From assembly GCA_002454815.1 (NCBI GenBank), contig DKJL01000013.1:43592-107591 (forward strand): 64,000 nucleotides of DNA, given 5' to 3'. Source of the DNA: Flavobacteriales bacterium UBA6693 (GTDB lineage: Bacteria; Bacteroidota; Bacteroidia; Flavobacteriales; Weeksellaceae). How positions within the stretch are numbered: position 1 is the first letter of the stretch; each line of letters starts with the position of its first letter. Shown piece by piece: positions 8,286-16,918 of this stretch. Position numbers and translations under genes: made by a program. Below the pieces are notes generated by a model. It did no database searches and was not told the DNA's origin. It saw nothing but the letters and a program-made list of their open reading frames with translations.

Positions 8286-9983
8286 ATGCAGTTATCAGAA
8301 CAGGAAATTATCAGACGCGAAAAACTACAGACCCTACAAAACATGGGCATCGAAGCATATCCCGCGGAAGAATATCCGGTAACCGACACCACCGAAACAA
8401 TAAAAAATAATTTTGAGGAAGGGAAAACGGTGCAGATTGCTGGCCGGCTGATGAGCAGAAGAATTCAGGGCAAAGCGAGTTTTGCCGAACTTCAGGACAG
8501 TACCGGACGAATCCAGGTTTACTTTAACCGTGACGAAATTTGCCCCGGCGAGGACAAAACATTGTATAACGAAGTCTATAAACACCTGCTCGATATTGGT
8601 GATATTATCGGCATCGAAGGCACCCTCTTCACGACACAAGTGGGCGAAAGCACGGTAATGGTGAAAAATTTTACTTTGCTCGCCAAGTCGCTGCGTCCAC
8701 TCCCACAGCCGCGCACCGACGAAAATGGAATGACTTATGACGCCTTCACCGATCCTGAACTGCGTTACCGCCAGCGCTATGTCGATCTGGTGGTGAACCC
8801 TCACGTGAAAGAAGTTTTCATCAAACGCACGAAATTGTTTAATGCAATGCGTACGTTCTTCAACGACGCGGGATATTTCGAGGTTGAAACGCCGATTTTG
8901 CAGGCCATCCCGGGTGGTGCCGCCGCAAGACCTTTCATCTCGCACCACAACGCGCTGGATATTCCTTTGTATTTGCGTATTGCGAATGAATTATATTTAA
9001 AAAGACTGATCGTCGGTGGGTTTGACGGTGTTTATGAATTTTCCAAAAACTTCAGAAATGAAGGGATGGACCGCACGCACAACCCCGAATTTACGGTGAT
9101 GGAAATCTATGTAGCTTACAAAGACTACAACTGGATGATGGAATTTACCGAAAATTTAATTGAGTATTGCGCAAAACACGTCAACGGAACTACACGGGCA
9201 AAATTCGAAGAACACGAGATCGATTTCAAAGCGCCTTTTGCCAGAATCTCCATGACCGATGCGATCCGGAAATATACCGGGTTCGATATTACCGGAAAAA
9301 CAGAGCAGGAACTTTACGATTTTGCACAGTCGATTGGCATTGAAGTCGATGAAACGATGGGCAAAGGAAAACTCATTGACGAAATATTTGGCGAAAAGTG
9401 CGAGGGCAACTTTATCCAGCCAACATTCGTCACCGATTATCCGGTGGAAATGTCTCCACTTACCAAAAAGCACCGCAGCAAAGAAGGACTTACAGAACGT
9501 TTCGAACTCATGGTTTGCGGAAAAGAAGTTGCCAACGCGTATTCTGAGTTAAATGATCCTATCGATCAGCGTGAACGTTTTGAAGCGCAGATGCTGCTTT
9601 CCGAAAAAGGCGACGACGAAGCAATGTTTATCGACCAGGATTTTCTGCGCGCCCTGGAATATGGTATGCCGCCAACCTCCGGGTTGGGTATCGGAATGGA
9701 CCGCTTAATAATGTTCCTGACCAATAACCCGTCCATCCAGGAAGTATTGTTCTTCCCACAGATGAAACCGGAAAAAGCGACACCAAAGGTGGAATTGGGA
9801 GAAGATGAAAAGGTGATTCTTTCCATTCTTAATTCTCAGGAAGATGCGATGGAACTGGCAGAGGTAAAAACCCGCAGCCAACTTTCCGGAAAGAAATGGG
9901 ACAAGGCCAGTAAAAATCTTTCCAAAGCTGAACTGATCGTGATAGAAAAGACGGAAAACGGCGTTTTTGTTAAAACAAAATAA
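8286..9983 (+). CDS. lysS: Lysyl-tRNA synthetase, class II
   Basis: 565 aa. Charges tRNA-Lys in the cytoplasm. An N-terminal OB-fold anticodon domain (about residues 50-150) is followed by the class II core with motif 2 (FRNEGMDRTHNPEF) and motif 3 (GLGIGMDRLIMFLTN). After the core there is an extra C-terminal segment of about 65 residues that the E. coli enzyme (505 aa) lacks; it is charged and probably folded (LSGKKWDKASKNLSKAEL), and similar tails occur in other Bacteroidetes. A single-gene unit with its own terminator. Confidence 0.97.
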   Translation: MQLSEQEIIRREKLQTLQNMGIEAYPAEEYPVTDTTETIKNNFEEGKTVQIAGRLMSRRIQGKASFAELQDSTGRIQVYFNRDEICPGEDKTLYNEVYKHLLDIGDIIGIEGTLFTTQVGESTVMVKNFTLLAKSLRPLPQPRTDENGMTYDAFTDPELRYRQRYVDLVVNPHVKEVFIKRTKLFNAMRTFFNDAGYFEVETPILQAIPGGAAARPFISHHNALDIPLYLRIANELYLKRLIVGGFDGVYEFSKNFRNEGMDRTHNPEFTVMEIYVAYKDYNWMMEFTENLIEYCAKHVNGTTRAKFEEHEIDFKAPFARISMTDAIRKYTGFDITGKTEQELYDFAQSIGIEVDETMGKGKLIDEIFGEKCEGNFIQPTFVTDYPVEMSPLTKKHRSKEGLTERFELMVCGKEVANAYSELNDPIDQRERFEAQMLLSEKGDDEAMFIDQDFLRALEYGMPPTSGLGIGMDRLIMFLTNNPSIQEVLFFPQMKPEKATPKVELGEDEKVILSILNSQEDAMELAEVKTRSQLSGKKWDKASKNLSKAELIVIEKTENGVFVKTK

Positions 9984-10001
9984 ACACATAATTAAGCATA
10001 C

Positions 10002-10029
10002 AAAACCTCTGAAATATCAGGGGTTTTTT
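10002..10029 (+). terminator. Intrinsic terminator after lysS
   Basis: AAAACCTCTGA, loop AATA, TCAGGGGTTTT, then T: 11-bp stem with one G-U pair. Confidence 0.9.
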
Positions 10030-10064
10030 CGTGCGAGAACTGACCGGTTTCGTGGCGCAAGACC

Positions 10065-10095
10065 TTTGATATTTCGTGGAAAAAACGTATATTTG
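10065..10095 (+). promoter_or_regulatory. gyrB promoter
   Basis: TTTG (10065-10068), a 19-nt spacer, then TATATTTG (10088-10095): a perfect match to the Bacteroidetes sigma-A pattern. The 5' UTR would be about 95 nt; I see no riboswitch-like structure in it. Confidence 0.85.
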
Positions 10096-10197
10096 TTAGC
10101 CTTTTTAAAACACTGATTATTAAGTCGTTTATAGGCAAACTTAAATATTATTTTAAAGAAAAATCGGGGCATTTCTGCTGTGATTAAGTAAAAGATT

Positions 10198-12132
10198 ATG
10201 AGCCAAAAAGAATATACTGCGAGTAGCATCCAAGCTTTGGAGGGAATAGAACACGTACGGATGCGTCCGTCGATGTACATCGGTGATGTCGGCACGCGCG
10301 GACTGCACCACCTCGTTTATGAAGTGGTAGATAACTCCATTGATGAAGCACTTGCCGGGCATTGTGATACCATTATGGTGACCATCCACGAAGGCAACGG
10401 CGTTTCTGTAAAAGATAACGGCCGCGGAATTCCGGTCGATTTTCACGAGAAGGAACAAAAATCAGCGCTGGAAGTTGTAATGACAAAAATTGGTGCCGGT
10501 GGTAAGTTTGATAAAGATTCCTACAAAGTTTCCGGGGGTCTGCACGGCGTGGGAGTTTCCTGTGTGAACGCGCTTTCTACCTCGCTCGTGGCTACAGTTT
10601 ATAAAAAAGGAAAAATATACCGCCAGAAATACTCTGAAGGCCAAGCGCTTGCAGATGTAGAAGAGATCGGCACAACAGATGAGCGCGGGACGGAAGTATT
10701 CTTCCAGCCCGATAACTCGATCTTCCAGGAACTAGTTTACAATTATGATACGCTTGCCAGCAGACTGCGCGAACTGTCTTATTTAAATAAAGGCATTAAA
10801 ATTACGCTTACTGATGAGCGATTCATCGATGAAGAAGGCGTTATAAAACACGAAGTTTTCTACTCGGAAGGCGGCCTGAAAGAATTTGTGGAATATATCG
10901 ACGGTAACCGTGAAAGTATCATGAACAACGTGATCTTCATGGAAGGTGAAAAGGACGATATTCCGGTGGAAGTGGCAATGCGCTACAACACTTCTTACAA
11001 TGAGAATCTACATTCTTATGTGAATAATATTAATACACATGAAGGCGGTACACATCTTGCGGGCTTCCGCCGCGCATTGACGCGGACTTTAAAACGTTTT
11101 GCAGACGAGCTTGGACTTCCGGCAAAAGAAAAAGTAGAAGTTACCGGTGACGACTTCCGTGAAGGTCTGACCGCGGTAATTTCGGTTAAAGTGATGGAGC
11201 CGCAGTTTGAAGGTCAAACCAAAACGAAATTGGGTAATTCCGAAGTTTCCGGTGCGGTAGATAAAATCGTGGGCGAAATGCTGACCAACTTCCTGGAAGA
11301 ACATCCCAACGAAGCCAAACTCATTGTGCAGAAAGTCGTTTTGGCGGCAAAAGCCAGACAGGCAGCCAAGAAAGCGCGGGAAATGGTGCAACGCAAATCG
11401 CCGATGGGCGGCAGCGGCCTGCCAGGTAAACTCTCCGACTGTTCTTCCAAAGATCCGGAAATCTCCGAACTGTTTCTCGTTGAGGGAGACTCGGCGGGTG
11501 GAACGGCAAAACAAGGCCGGGACCGTCATTTCCAGGCGATTCTTCCTTTGCGTGGTAAAATATTAAATGTAGAAAAATCGATGCTGCACAAGGTGTACGA
11601 TAACGATGAAATCAAGAACATCTACACCGCTCTGGGCGTTTCCGTTGGTACTGAAGAAGACAGCAAAGCTTTGAATATTTCTAAACTGCGTTATCACAAA
11701 GTCGTCATCATGACCGATGCTGATATTGACGGCGCGCACATCTCCACGCTGATCCTGACGTTCTTTTTCCGATATATGAAAGAATTGATTGAGAATGGAT
11801 ATGTTTATATCGCGCAGCCACCACTCTATCTTTTGAAAAAAGGTCAGAAAAAAGTGTATGCTTACAACGAGAAGGAACGCGAAGAGATCACATTGGAAAT
11901 GTCGCCAGATGGCAAAGGCGTTGAAGTGCAGCGTTACAAAGGTCTGGGTGAAATGAATCCTGAGCAGCTTTGGGACACTACGCTGAACCCGGAAAACCGT
12001 ATTCTGAAACAGGTAACGATCGAAAGTCTCGCCGAGGCCGACAACGTCTTCTCTATGCTAATGGGCGACGAAGTTCCGCCACGCAGGGACTTTATCGAGA
12101 AGAATGCTATTTATGCTAAAATCGACGTTTAA
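10198..12132 (+). CDS. gyrB: DNA gyrase subunit B
   Basis: 644 aa. ATPase subunit of the type II topoisomerase that adds negative supercoils. The GHKL ATP-binding part is seen as EVVDNSIDEALAG, VKDNGRGIP and GGLHGVGVSCVNALS; the Toprim part as VEGDSAGGTAKQGRDR and MTDADIDGAHI; the C-terminal tail contains RYKGLGEMNPEQLW. The length fits GyrB without the extra insert of enterobacteria. ParE is a possible alternative on homology alone, but the motifs and length fit GyrB better. Flanked by its own promoter and terminator. Confidence 0.96.
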   Translation: MSQKEYTASSIQALEGIEHVRMRPSMYIGDVGTRGLHHLVYEVVDNSIDEALAGHCDTIMVTIHEGNGVSVKDNGRGIPVDFHEKEQKSALEVVMTKIGAGGKFDKDSYKVSGGLHGVGVSCVNALSTSLVATVYKKGKIYRQKYSEGQALADVEEIGTTDERGTEVFFQPDNSIFQELVYNYDTLASRLRELSYLNKGIKITLTDERFIDEEGVIKHEVFYSEGGLKEFVEYIDGNRESIMNNVIFMEGEKDDIPVEVAMRYNTSYNENLHSYVNNINTHEGGTHLAGFRRALTRTLKRFADELGLPAKEKVEVTGDDFREGLTAVISVKVMEPQFEGQTKTKLGNSEVSGAVDKIVGEMLTNFLEEHPNEAKLIVQKVVLAAKARQAAKKAREMVQRKSPMGGSGLPGKLSDCSSKDPEISELFLVEGDSAGGTAKQGRDRHFQAILPLRGKILNVEKSMLHKVYDNDEIKNIYTALGVSVGTEEDSKALNISKLRYHKVVIMTDADIDGAHISTLILTFFFRYMKELIENGYVYIAQPPLYLLKKGQKKVYAYNEKEREEITLEMSPDGKGVEVQRYKGLGEMNPEQLWDTTLNPENRILKQVTIESLAEADNVFSMLMGDEVPPRRDFIEKNAIYAKIDV

Positions 12133-12142
12133 ATGAAAGATA

Positions 12143-12171
12143 AAAACCGCTCCAGCCAGAGCGGTTTTTTT
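12143..12171 (+). terminator. Intrinsic terminator after gyrB
   Basis: AAAACCGCTC, loop CAGCCA, GAGCGGTTTT, then a T run: a perfect 10-bp stem. Confidence 0.92.
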
Positions 12172-12218
12172 GGCAACATATTTGGCTTTCTCTTAAATTT
12201 AACAAATCAAACGCCGTC

Positions 12219-13031
12219 ATGAAAAATATAATTGTTTCCGCACTTTTTACAACGTTTATTCTGTTCAGTTGCACAAAAACAAACAACACAAATACCCCTA
12301 CTTCTACACCTGATACTAAATCACAAACCGTCGCCAAGCCTGCTTTTTCCATCGATTCTATAAAGGTACACGATTCTCTTTCAGTAAATGAAATGCTCAC
12401 CGCAGAGTTTGAAGCAGGCGTGCTTCTCTTTCCGACACTTACTGATATGACACTTTTGGATTCTATTTATGCCAAAGAACAATTAAACTTAAATCAATAC
12501 GACCGGCAATCGCTAACTCGCGCACTTCGGGATAGTGAACAGAACTATTATAATGAAACGAAAAAGAATGCGGAAGAATATTCACCGACTTTTCACCAAA
12601 CCTGGAATCGTGCTTCGGACATGGACTTGGTTTCGAACGAAGACGGGTTGATGACCATTAAATATTCCGGGTCCGGATACACAGGAGGGGCGCACGGATA
12701 CTATTATGAATTTTATAAAGTGTTTGATCTCGCTACAAATAAAACACTGCAACTAAAGGATATCGTAGAAAACCGCGATGAAGAAGTTTGGAACGAAATT
12801 CTGAAAGACAATTTTTTGAAGGAAGATTTGGAGCGTGGCCAGGCAGATATGCTTTTGGTACAGGAAATTCCGTTGAACGACAATTTTTATCTTGACCGTG
12901 AACATCTGTATTTTCTTTATAACCAATATGAAATTGCCGCCTACGCAGCGGGTCCGATTTTAATTAAAGTTCCGCTGAAGGACATCAAGCCTTTTTTGAC
13001 AAAATACGTTAAAGAACGCCTAAAAATCTGA
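12219..13031 (+). CDS. DUF3298-type lipoprotein
   Basis: 270 aa. The signal peptide ends in LFSC (Cys18), so it is a lipoprotein, followed by a Thr/Asn-rich linker to about residue 45. The C-terminal half has the TGGAHGYYY turn, LKDIV and a final VPLKDIKPFL, which resemble the DUF3298 domain (the domain of the anti-sigma factor RsiV); the N-terminal part would be the associated DUF4163-like region. No anti-sigma membrane segment or sigma gene is nearby, so a regulatory role is not supported. Function unknown. Confidence 0.75.
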   Translation: MKNIIVSALFTTFILFSCTKTNNTNTPTSTPDTKSQTVAKPAFSIDSIKVHDSLSVNEMLTAEFEAGVLLFPTLTDMTLLDSIYAKEQLNLNQYDRQSLTRALRDSEQNYYNETKKNAEEYSPTFHQTWNRASDMDLVSNEDGLMTIKYSGSGYTGGAHGYYYEFYKVFDLATNKTLQLKDIVENRDEEVWNEILKDNFLKEDLERGQADMLLVQEIPLNDNFYLDREHLYFLYNQYEIAAYAAGPILIKVPLKDIKPFLTKYVKERLKI

Positions 13032-13062
13032 AGACAGCATGTCAATTTGCTGCTTCTTTCCG

Positions 13063-13070
13063 TACTTTTG
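13063..13070 (+). promoter_or_regulatory. -7 box 6 nt before the lipid kinase ATG
   Basis: TACTTTTG matches TAnnTTTG exactly; the ATG at 13077 follows after 6 nt, so the transcript may be leaderless. A TTTG lies upstream at 13046-13049 but the spacer of 13 nt is too short, so the -33 element is unclear. Confidence 0.5.
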
Positions 13071-13076
13071 TGAGTT

Positions 13077-13925
13077 ATGCGACGTACCGCTTTTATCATT
13101 AATCCCCGATCCGCGCGCGGCAGTTATCAGCCATTTCTCAATGCACTGCAGCGCAAACTTCACGACGCGCTGATTCATATTTCTGAATCCGTTGAAGGTA
13201 CGCGCAAATTTATTAAAGAACACGATGATAACGTCGATATTTTTGTTGCCTACGGCGGTGACGGAACAATTTCTTCCGTCGCAAAACAGCTGGTAAACAG
13301 CGATAAAATTTTGGCTATTTTTCCGGCAGGTTCGGGTAACGGCTTTTCTAATGAAACGAATTTTACAAAGAATATCGGCGAACTTCTGGACAAAATACAG
13401 CGTGGAAACTTCCGTGAAATCGACACTCTGATGATTAACGGACATTTCTCTATAAACGTTTCCGGTGCCGGATTCGATGGTGCGGTGGTCAAAAATTTTG
13501 AAAAAACGAGTCGTGGTTTTCGCAATTACATCAAGACTTCGCTGCAAACCTACTTTAGTTATCAACCTGAAACTTTCCGGTTTTCCGATGAACACGTTGT
13601 TCATGACGGCGAATATTTAATGATGAACGTGGCCAACACGCGGCAGTTTGGCAATAACGCCTACATCGCGCCACATGCCAGCACCGTCGATGGTTTGGCC
13701 GAAATAGTTCTGGTCCGCAAATTCCCATTGTGGTACGCGCCGTATTTCGCCTGGCGTTTATTCGCCGGCAAATTACGCGAAGATCAGTACATTCGATATA
13801 TTTCTGCGGGCGAACTCGTCTTCACGACAACTACAAGAGACTGGCATCTGGACGGCGAATATACCAACATCACTTCGCCCGTACACATCAAAGTTCTGCC
13901 AAGAAGCTTAAGAATTCTGCAGTAA
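13077..13925 (+). CDS. Diacylglycerol kinase-family lipid kinase
   Basis: 282 aa. The catalytic domain is clear: AFIINPRSARG at the start, GGDGT at 60-64 (nucleotide-binding loop) and PAGSGNGF at 83-90. The C-terminal beta-sandwich half includes GAGFDG and a final WHLDGEY, as in YegS/DgkB-like proteins. The substrate could be diacylglycerol or another lipid (sphingosine-like lipids exist in some Bacteroidetes); sequence alone does not decide. A single-gene unit; 185 nt without a gene follow before the convergent MarR gene. Confidence 0.9.
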   Translation: MRRTAFIINPRSARGSYQPFLNALQRKLHDALIHISESVEGTRKFIKEHDDNVDIFVAYGGDGTISSVAKQLVNSDKILAIFPAGSGNGFSNETNFTKNIGELLDKIQRGNFREIDTLMINGHFSINVSGAGFDGAVVKNFEKTSRGFRNYIKTSLQTYFSYQPETFRFSDEHVVHDGEYLMMNVANTRQFGNNAYIAPHASTVDGLAEIVLVRKFPLWYAPYFAWRLFAGKLREDQYIRYISAGELVFTTTTRDWHLDGEYTNITSPVHIKVLPRSLRILQ

Positions 13926-14110
13926 TTTTTAGCCGACATTTGAGTGGCTAACTCTGCGGTAATCGGTTGCGGTAATTATTATATTAAGGAGAAATTAAAT
14001 ATAAACCATTAATCAATTCAGGATAACGGCGCGGGCCGACTGCTCACTTGACAAAGCTTGGCGCATAAAGAACTGTAATTCCGTGGGCAGAACTCGCTTA
14101 ATAATTATTC

Positions 14111-14755
14111 TCAATCAACCAATTTTACAATCTCTTCCGGCCCGTTGTTGCGGAAATTGGTATACACCGTATGGTGAAAAACATTGAGCTTTTTCAGCGT
14201 CACCAACAAGTCTTCTTTCTCAGGGTGGTCCAGTTTTCCGCACATAATTTTGGAAACCAAAGTAATGTCATCCATCGCCTGAGCAAAAACCTGCCGTCCT
14301 TTTTCCGTCACGGCAATTCGCGTGCTGCGTTTGTCATTAACGTCCGGACTTTCGGCAAGTAAACCATTGCGTACCAGCCGTTTAATAATTTCTATACCCG
14401 ATTGTTTTTCGTGTGCGTTCTTTTCAATCAGTTGCATTTTCGTTAAAGAATCATAATCCATCATCCGAAACAGATACGTGAAATCTTCGTTCACCAGCTC
14501 CTCATGTTTCTCCAAAGACTTCTTAATCAAGTGTTTAGAGTAGCGTCCTAAAAGAATGACCTGTTTTGCGATTTCGTTCTCCAGATCGAATACTTCCAGG
14601 CCGTACTTTTGAGTAAGATTGCGCGGGTTTTCCTGCTCGTAGGCCTTCTCGTTCAGATACAAACGAAAATCATTCAGTGAGCGCTGTCCGCCGCCGTTCT
14701 TTTTCTGAAAAGCATCCAGCTCCGTCAGCAACTCTATCGCTAAATTTAGTTCCAT
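14111..14755 (-). CDS. MarR-family transcriptional regulator
   Basis: 214 aa, longer than the usual 140-150 aa of MarR because of an N-terminal helical extension of about 60 residues. The winged-helix part is seen in DYDSLTKMQLIEKN, IEIIKRLVRNGLLA (recognition helix region) and the wing NDKRSTRIAVTEKGR. MarR proteins usually repress neighbouring genes and respond to small ligands. It lies about 60 nt after the ABC1 kinase gene on the same strand, next to the carotenoid operon, so control of that operon is a reasonable guess, not shown. Confidence 0.88.
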   Translation of the reverse strand: MELNLAIELLTELDAFQKKNGGGQRSLNDFRLYLNEKAYEQENPRNLTQKYGLEVFDLENEIAKQVILLGRYSKHLIKKSLEKHEELVNEDFTYLFRMMDYDSLTKMQLIEKNAHEKQSGIEIIKRLVRNGLLAESPDVNDKRSTRIAVTEKGRQVFAQAMDDITLVSKIMCGKLDHPEKEDLLVTLKKLNVFHHTVYTNFRNNGPEEIVKLVD

Positions 14756-14817
14756 CCTTTATTTTTCTTTAAACTTGACTCGTCCGCCATTTTTTCCGTT
14801 TTCGCCCGTTTCATTTC

Positions 14818-16161
14818 TCAGCTGATTTTACCGCAGTCCTTCTCTTGACCGAGATAATTCTTATAATTGTCAATAGAAATATTGGTGGCGCCGATTGCGT
14901 GCATTAAATTGAATAAACCAAAAAAAGTCCGGTTCATATAGATAAAATGCCGTGATCCACGGTTCATATTCCGCCCTTTCATTTTAGAAAGATCGGCGTA
15001 TTTCTGGCCAAGGTCGGCAATTTCCGAAAAAAACTTCGGATTAGAAAAATCAAAAAATTCGTACTGAAAAGGTGTGGTAAAGAGCATCAGCAGTTCATGA
15101 AAAATATCGCCGAAAAACTGGCGGTCAGCTGCGTTATCTTCAAGCCGCAAAATCTCAAGCTCAAGCAGTTTATTTTCGAAAATGTCCGGATTATTAAGAT
15201 TTTCCCTACTTGCCAATTCGAAATAAGGCGTATAAAAATCTTCAGGAATCGCCTTCATGCAGCCAAAATCTATGGCGATCAGTTGCTCATCCGGAGAAAC
15301 CAGGAAATTACCAGGGTGCGGGTCGGCGTGCACTTTACGCAATTCATGGATTTGAAACATATAAAAATCCCAGAGTGCCTGCCCTACTTTGTTTGCCGTG
15401 CGCTCATCTTTGTTCTCAGCACAAAATTCAGAAAGATGCTTTCCGTGCATCCAGTCCATTGTGATGATTCTCGCGCTCGAATATTCCGGATAATAATTGG
15501 GAAATTGCAGATTTGGTAAGTTGCGGCAGCGCTCGCGGATTTCTCTGCTTTGCGCCAATTCCAGTTCATAATCAGTTTCTTCCAGCAATTTTTGTTCGAC
15601 TTCCTTAAAATACGGATCCGAGTCTTTTCCATTTAATTTAAACATTCGCATCGCGATCGGTTTTACCATTGCCAAATCGGATGAAATACTGTCGGATACC
15701 CCTGGATATTGAATTTTAACCGCCAGTTCGCGACCGTCTTTGGTCGCTTTGTGAACCTGGCCGATACTTGCTGCGCGGGTGGCTTCACTTTCGAAAGTAT
15801 CAAAAAGCTCCTTTGGGTTTTTACCGAATTCATTCCGAAAAATTTTACTAACAAGCGGTGCAGACAACGGCGGTACCTGAAACTGCGCGAGCGAAAACTG
15901 CTCTACATAAGCGGCAGGCAGGATGTTTTTTTCCATGCTCAGCATTTGTGCTACTTTCAGCGCGGAACCTTTCATTTCTTTCAAGCTGTCGTAGATGTCG
16001 GCGGCATTGTCGCGATCCAGCGTATTTCTGGCTTCTTCATCGGAGCCGGTAATTTTTGTGCCGTAATATTTGAGATAATTCACCCCGACTTTTGCGCCGG
16101 TAGAAAGCAGTTTGCTGGCGCGCTCTATCTTGCCGGTCGGAATTTTATTTAAAGTTTTCAT
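14818..16161 (-). CDS. ABC1 kinase-family protein (AarF/UbiB/COQ8-like), copy 1
   Basis: 447 aa atypical kinase. The A-loop form RAASIGQVHKA, the lysine VKIQYPG, the catalytic HADPHPGNF and the metal-binding DFG (IAIDFGCM) are all present; the KxGQ motif reads KVAQM here. COQ8/UbiB members support quinone biosynthesis or other isoprenoid-lipid processes. Its ATG overlaps the stop of the TetR-like gene by 4 nt, so the two are translated together. The setting beside carotenoid genes suggests isoprenoid lipid metabolism. No C-terminal membrane segments are seen, unlike the second copy at 45057. Confidence 0.88.
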   Translation of the reverse strand: MKTLNKIPTGKIERASKLLSTGAKVGVNYLKYYGTKITGSDEEARNTLDRDNAADIYDSLKEMKGSALKVAQMLSMEKNILPAAYVEQFSLAQFQVPPLSAPLVSKIFRNEFGKNPKELFDTFESEATRAASIGQVHKATKDGRELAVKIQYPGVSDSISSDLAMVKPIAMRMFKLNGKDSDPYFKEVEQKLLEETDYELELAQSREIRERCRNLPNLQFPNYYPEYSSARIITMDWMHGKHLSEFCAENKDERTANKVGQALWDFYMFQIHELRKVHADPHPGNFLVSPDEQLIAIDFGCMKAIPEDFYTPYFELASRENLNNPDIFENKLLELEILRLEDNAADRQFFGDIFHELLMLFTTPFQYEFFDFSNPKFFSEIADLGQKYADLSKMKGRNMNRGSRHFIYMNRTFFGLFNLMHAIGATNISIDNYKNYLGQEKDCGKIS

Positions 16162-16829
16162 GAATTCGGACGGATTTTATCATTAAAAATAAACTTCGCC
16201 AAATCGACGATTTTTTTCACGGGCGTTTGGTTGAGGACTTCGTAAGCCGTGTCAACGGATTTTTCGATATAAATATCTGTTTTCTCAAAATTCCGGCTTT
16301 TATCGCTCTGCCAGAATTTAATCACACTTACAAAATGATTCCAGTACAACTCGTCCATAGCACCGTTTTTCATCTGCCTCGCACGTCGCATTGAAGCATT
16401 ATTTTCTGAGTTCACCATCGGTTCGTGATGAAGCGTTTTGGTGAATTGAATGAAATCGCGTCTCAGCGACCATAGCTTTCTGACGCCGGAAAGTTCCAGC
16501 CCGCGCCCGCCCAGAAGGTACAGTACCAGACTTCGGTTGAGTGTAAGTTGCTCTATAAAAGTGTAATAAAATGAGAGCAGCTTCACCTTTGGCTGCGCTA
16601 TTGCATAGGTCTCGTCAGCCGTGATCAGAGCGACCGACCGTTCCAAGAAAAATCGTAAATAGTCTGCTTCAAGTTCTTCAAAACCTGCGTAATACTGATA
16701 AAATTCGTTTTCTGCAAAACCGTGTTCTTCGCAAAAAACGTACACATTCACAGGCGGCCGGTTATTTCTCAGCACAAACTCGGAGTATAATTCCAGCAAT
16801 CGTTCCTGTGAGAGTTTTATATTTTCCAT
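16158..16829 (-). CDS. TetR-like regulator, partner of the ABC1 kinase
   Basis: 223 aa from the ATG at 16829 (MENIKLSQERLLELY); an ORF extension of 26 codons overlaps the promoter and is rejected. The N-terminal 50 residues look like a helix-turn-helix (YVFCEEHGFAENEFYQYYAGFEELEADYL split over two helices), followed by a long all-helical ligand domain as in TetR/AcrR proteins. The HTH is atypical, so DNA binding is probable rather than certain. It is 4-nt coupled with the ABC1 kinase gene and divergent from crtI. Confidence 0.72.
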   Translation of the reverse strand: MENIKLSQERLLELYSEFVLRNNRPPVNVYVFCEEHGFAENEFYQYYAGFEELEADYLRFFLERSVALITADETYAIAQPKVKLLSFYYTFIEQLTLNRSLVLYLLGGRGLELSGVRKLWSLRRDFIQFTKTLHHEPMVNSENNASMRRARQMKNGAMDELYWNHFVSVIKFWQSDKSRNFEKTDIYIEKSVDTAYEVLNQTPVKKIVDLAKFIFNDKIRPNS

Positions 16830-16852
16830 AACTTCATTAAATATTAATACAA

Positions 16853-16860
16853 CAAATTTA
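16853..16860 (-). promoter_or_regulatory. -7 box of the TetR/ABC1 kinase unit
   Basis: TAAATTTG on the minus strand, 23 nt from the ATG at 16829. No clear -33 TTG. Divergent from the crtI box at 16894. Confidence 0.5.
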
Positions 16861-16893
16861 GTAAAAATATTTTCTGTTTTAAAAATAAAAGTA

Positions 16894-16901
16894 TAGTTTT
16901 G
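16894..16901 (+). promoter_or_regulatory. -7 box of the carotenoid operon
   Basis: TAGTTTTG matches TAnnTTTG and lies 17 nt before the crtI ATG. A proper -33 TTG is missing, which could mean that expression needs an activator or a different sigma factor. Confidence 0.5.
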
Positions 16902-16918
16902 TTCCATTAGCGAAAGAA

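Noticed and set aside
8334..8948. 204-codon open frame on the minus strand
   Set aside because: Antisense to lysS; codon pattern follows the complement of the real gene.
12219..13031. Anti-sigma factor RsiV
   Set aside because: The DUF3298-like part is shared, but there is no transmembrane anti-sigma domain and no ECF sigma gene nearby.
13020..13604. 194-codon open frame on the minus strand
   Set aside because: Antisense to the lipid kinase, no motif.
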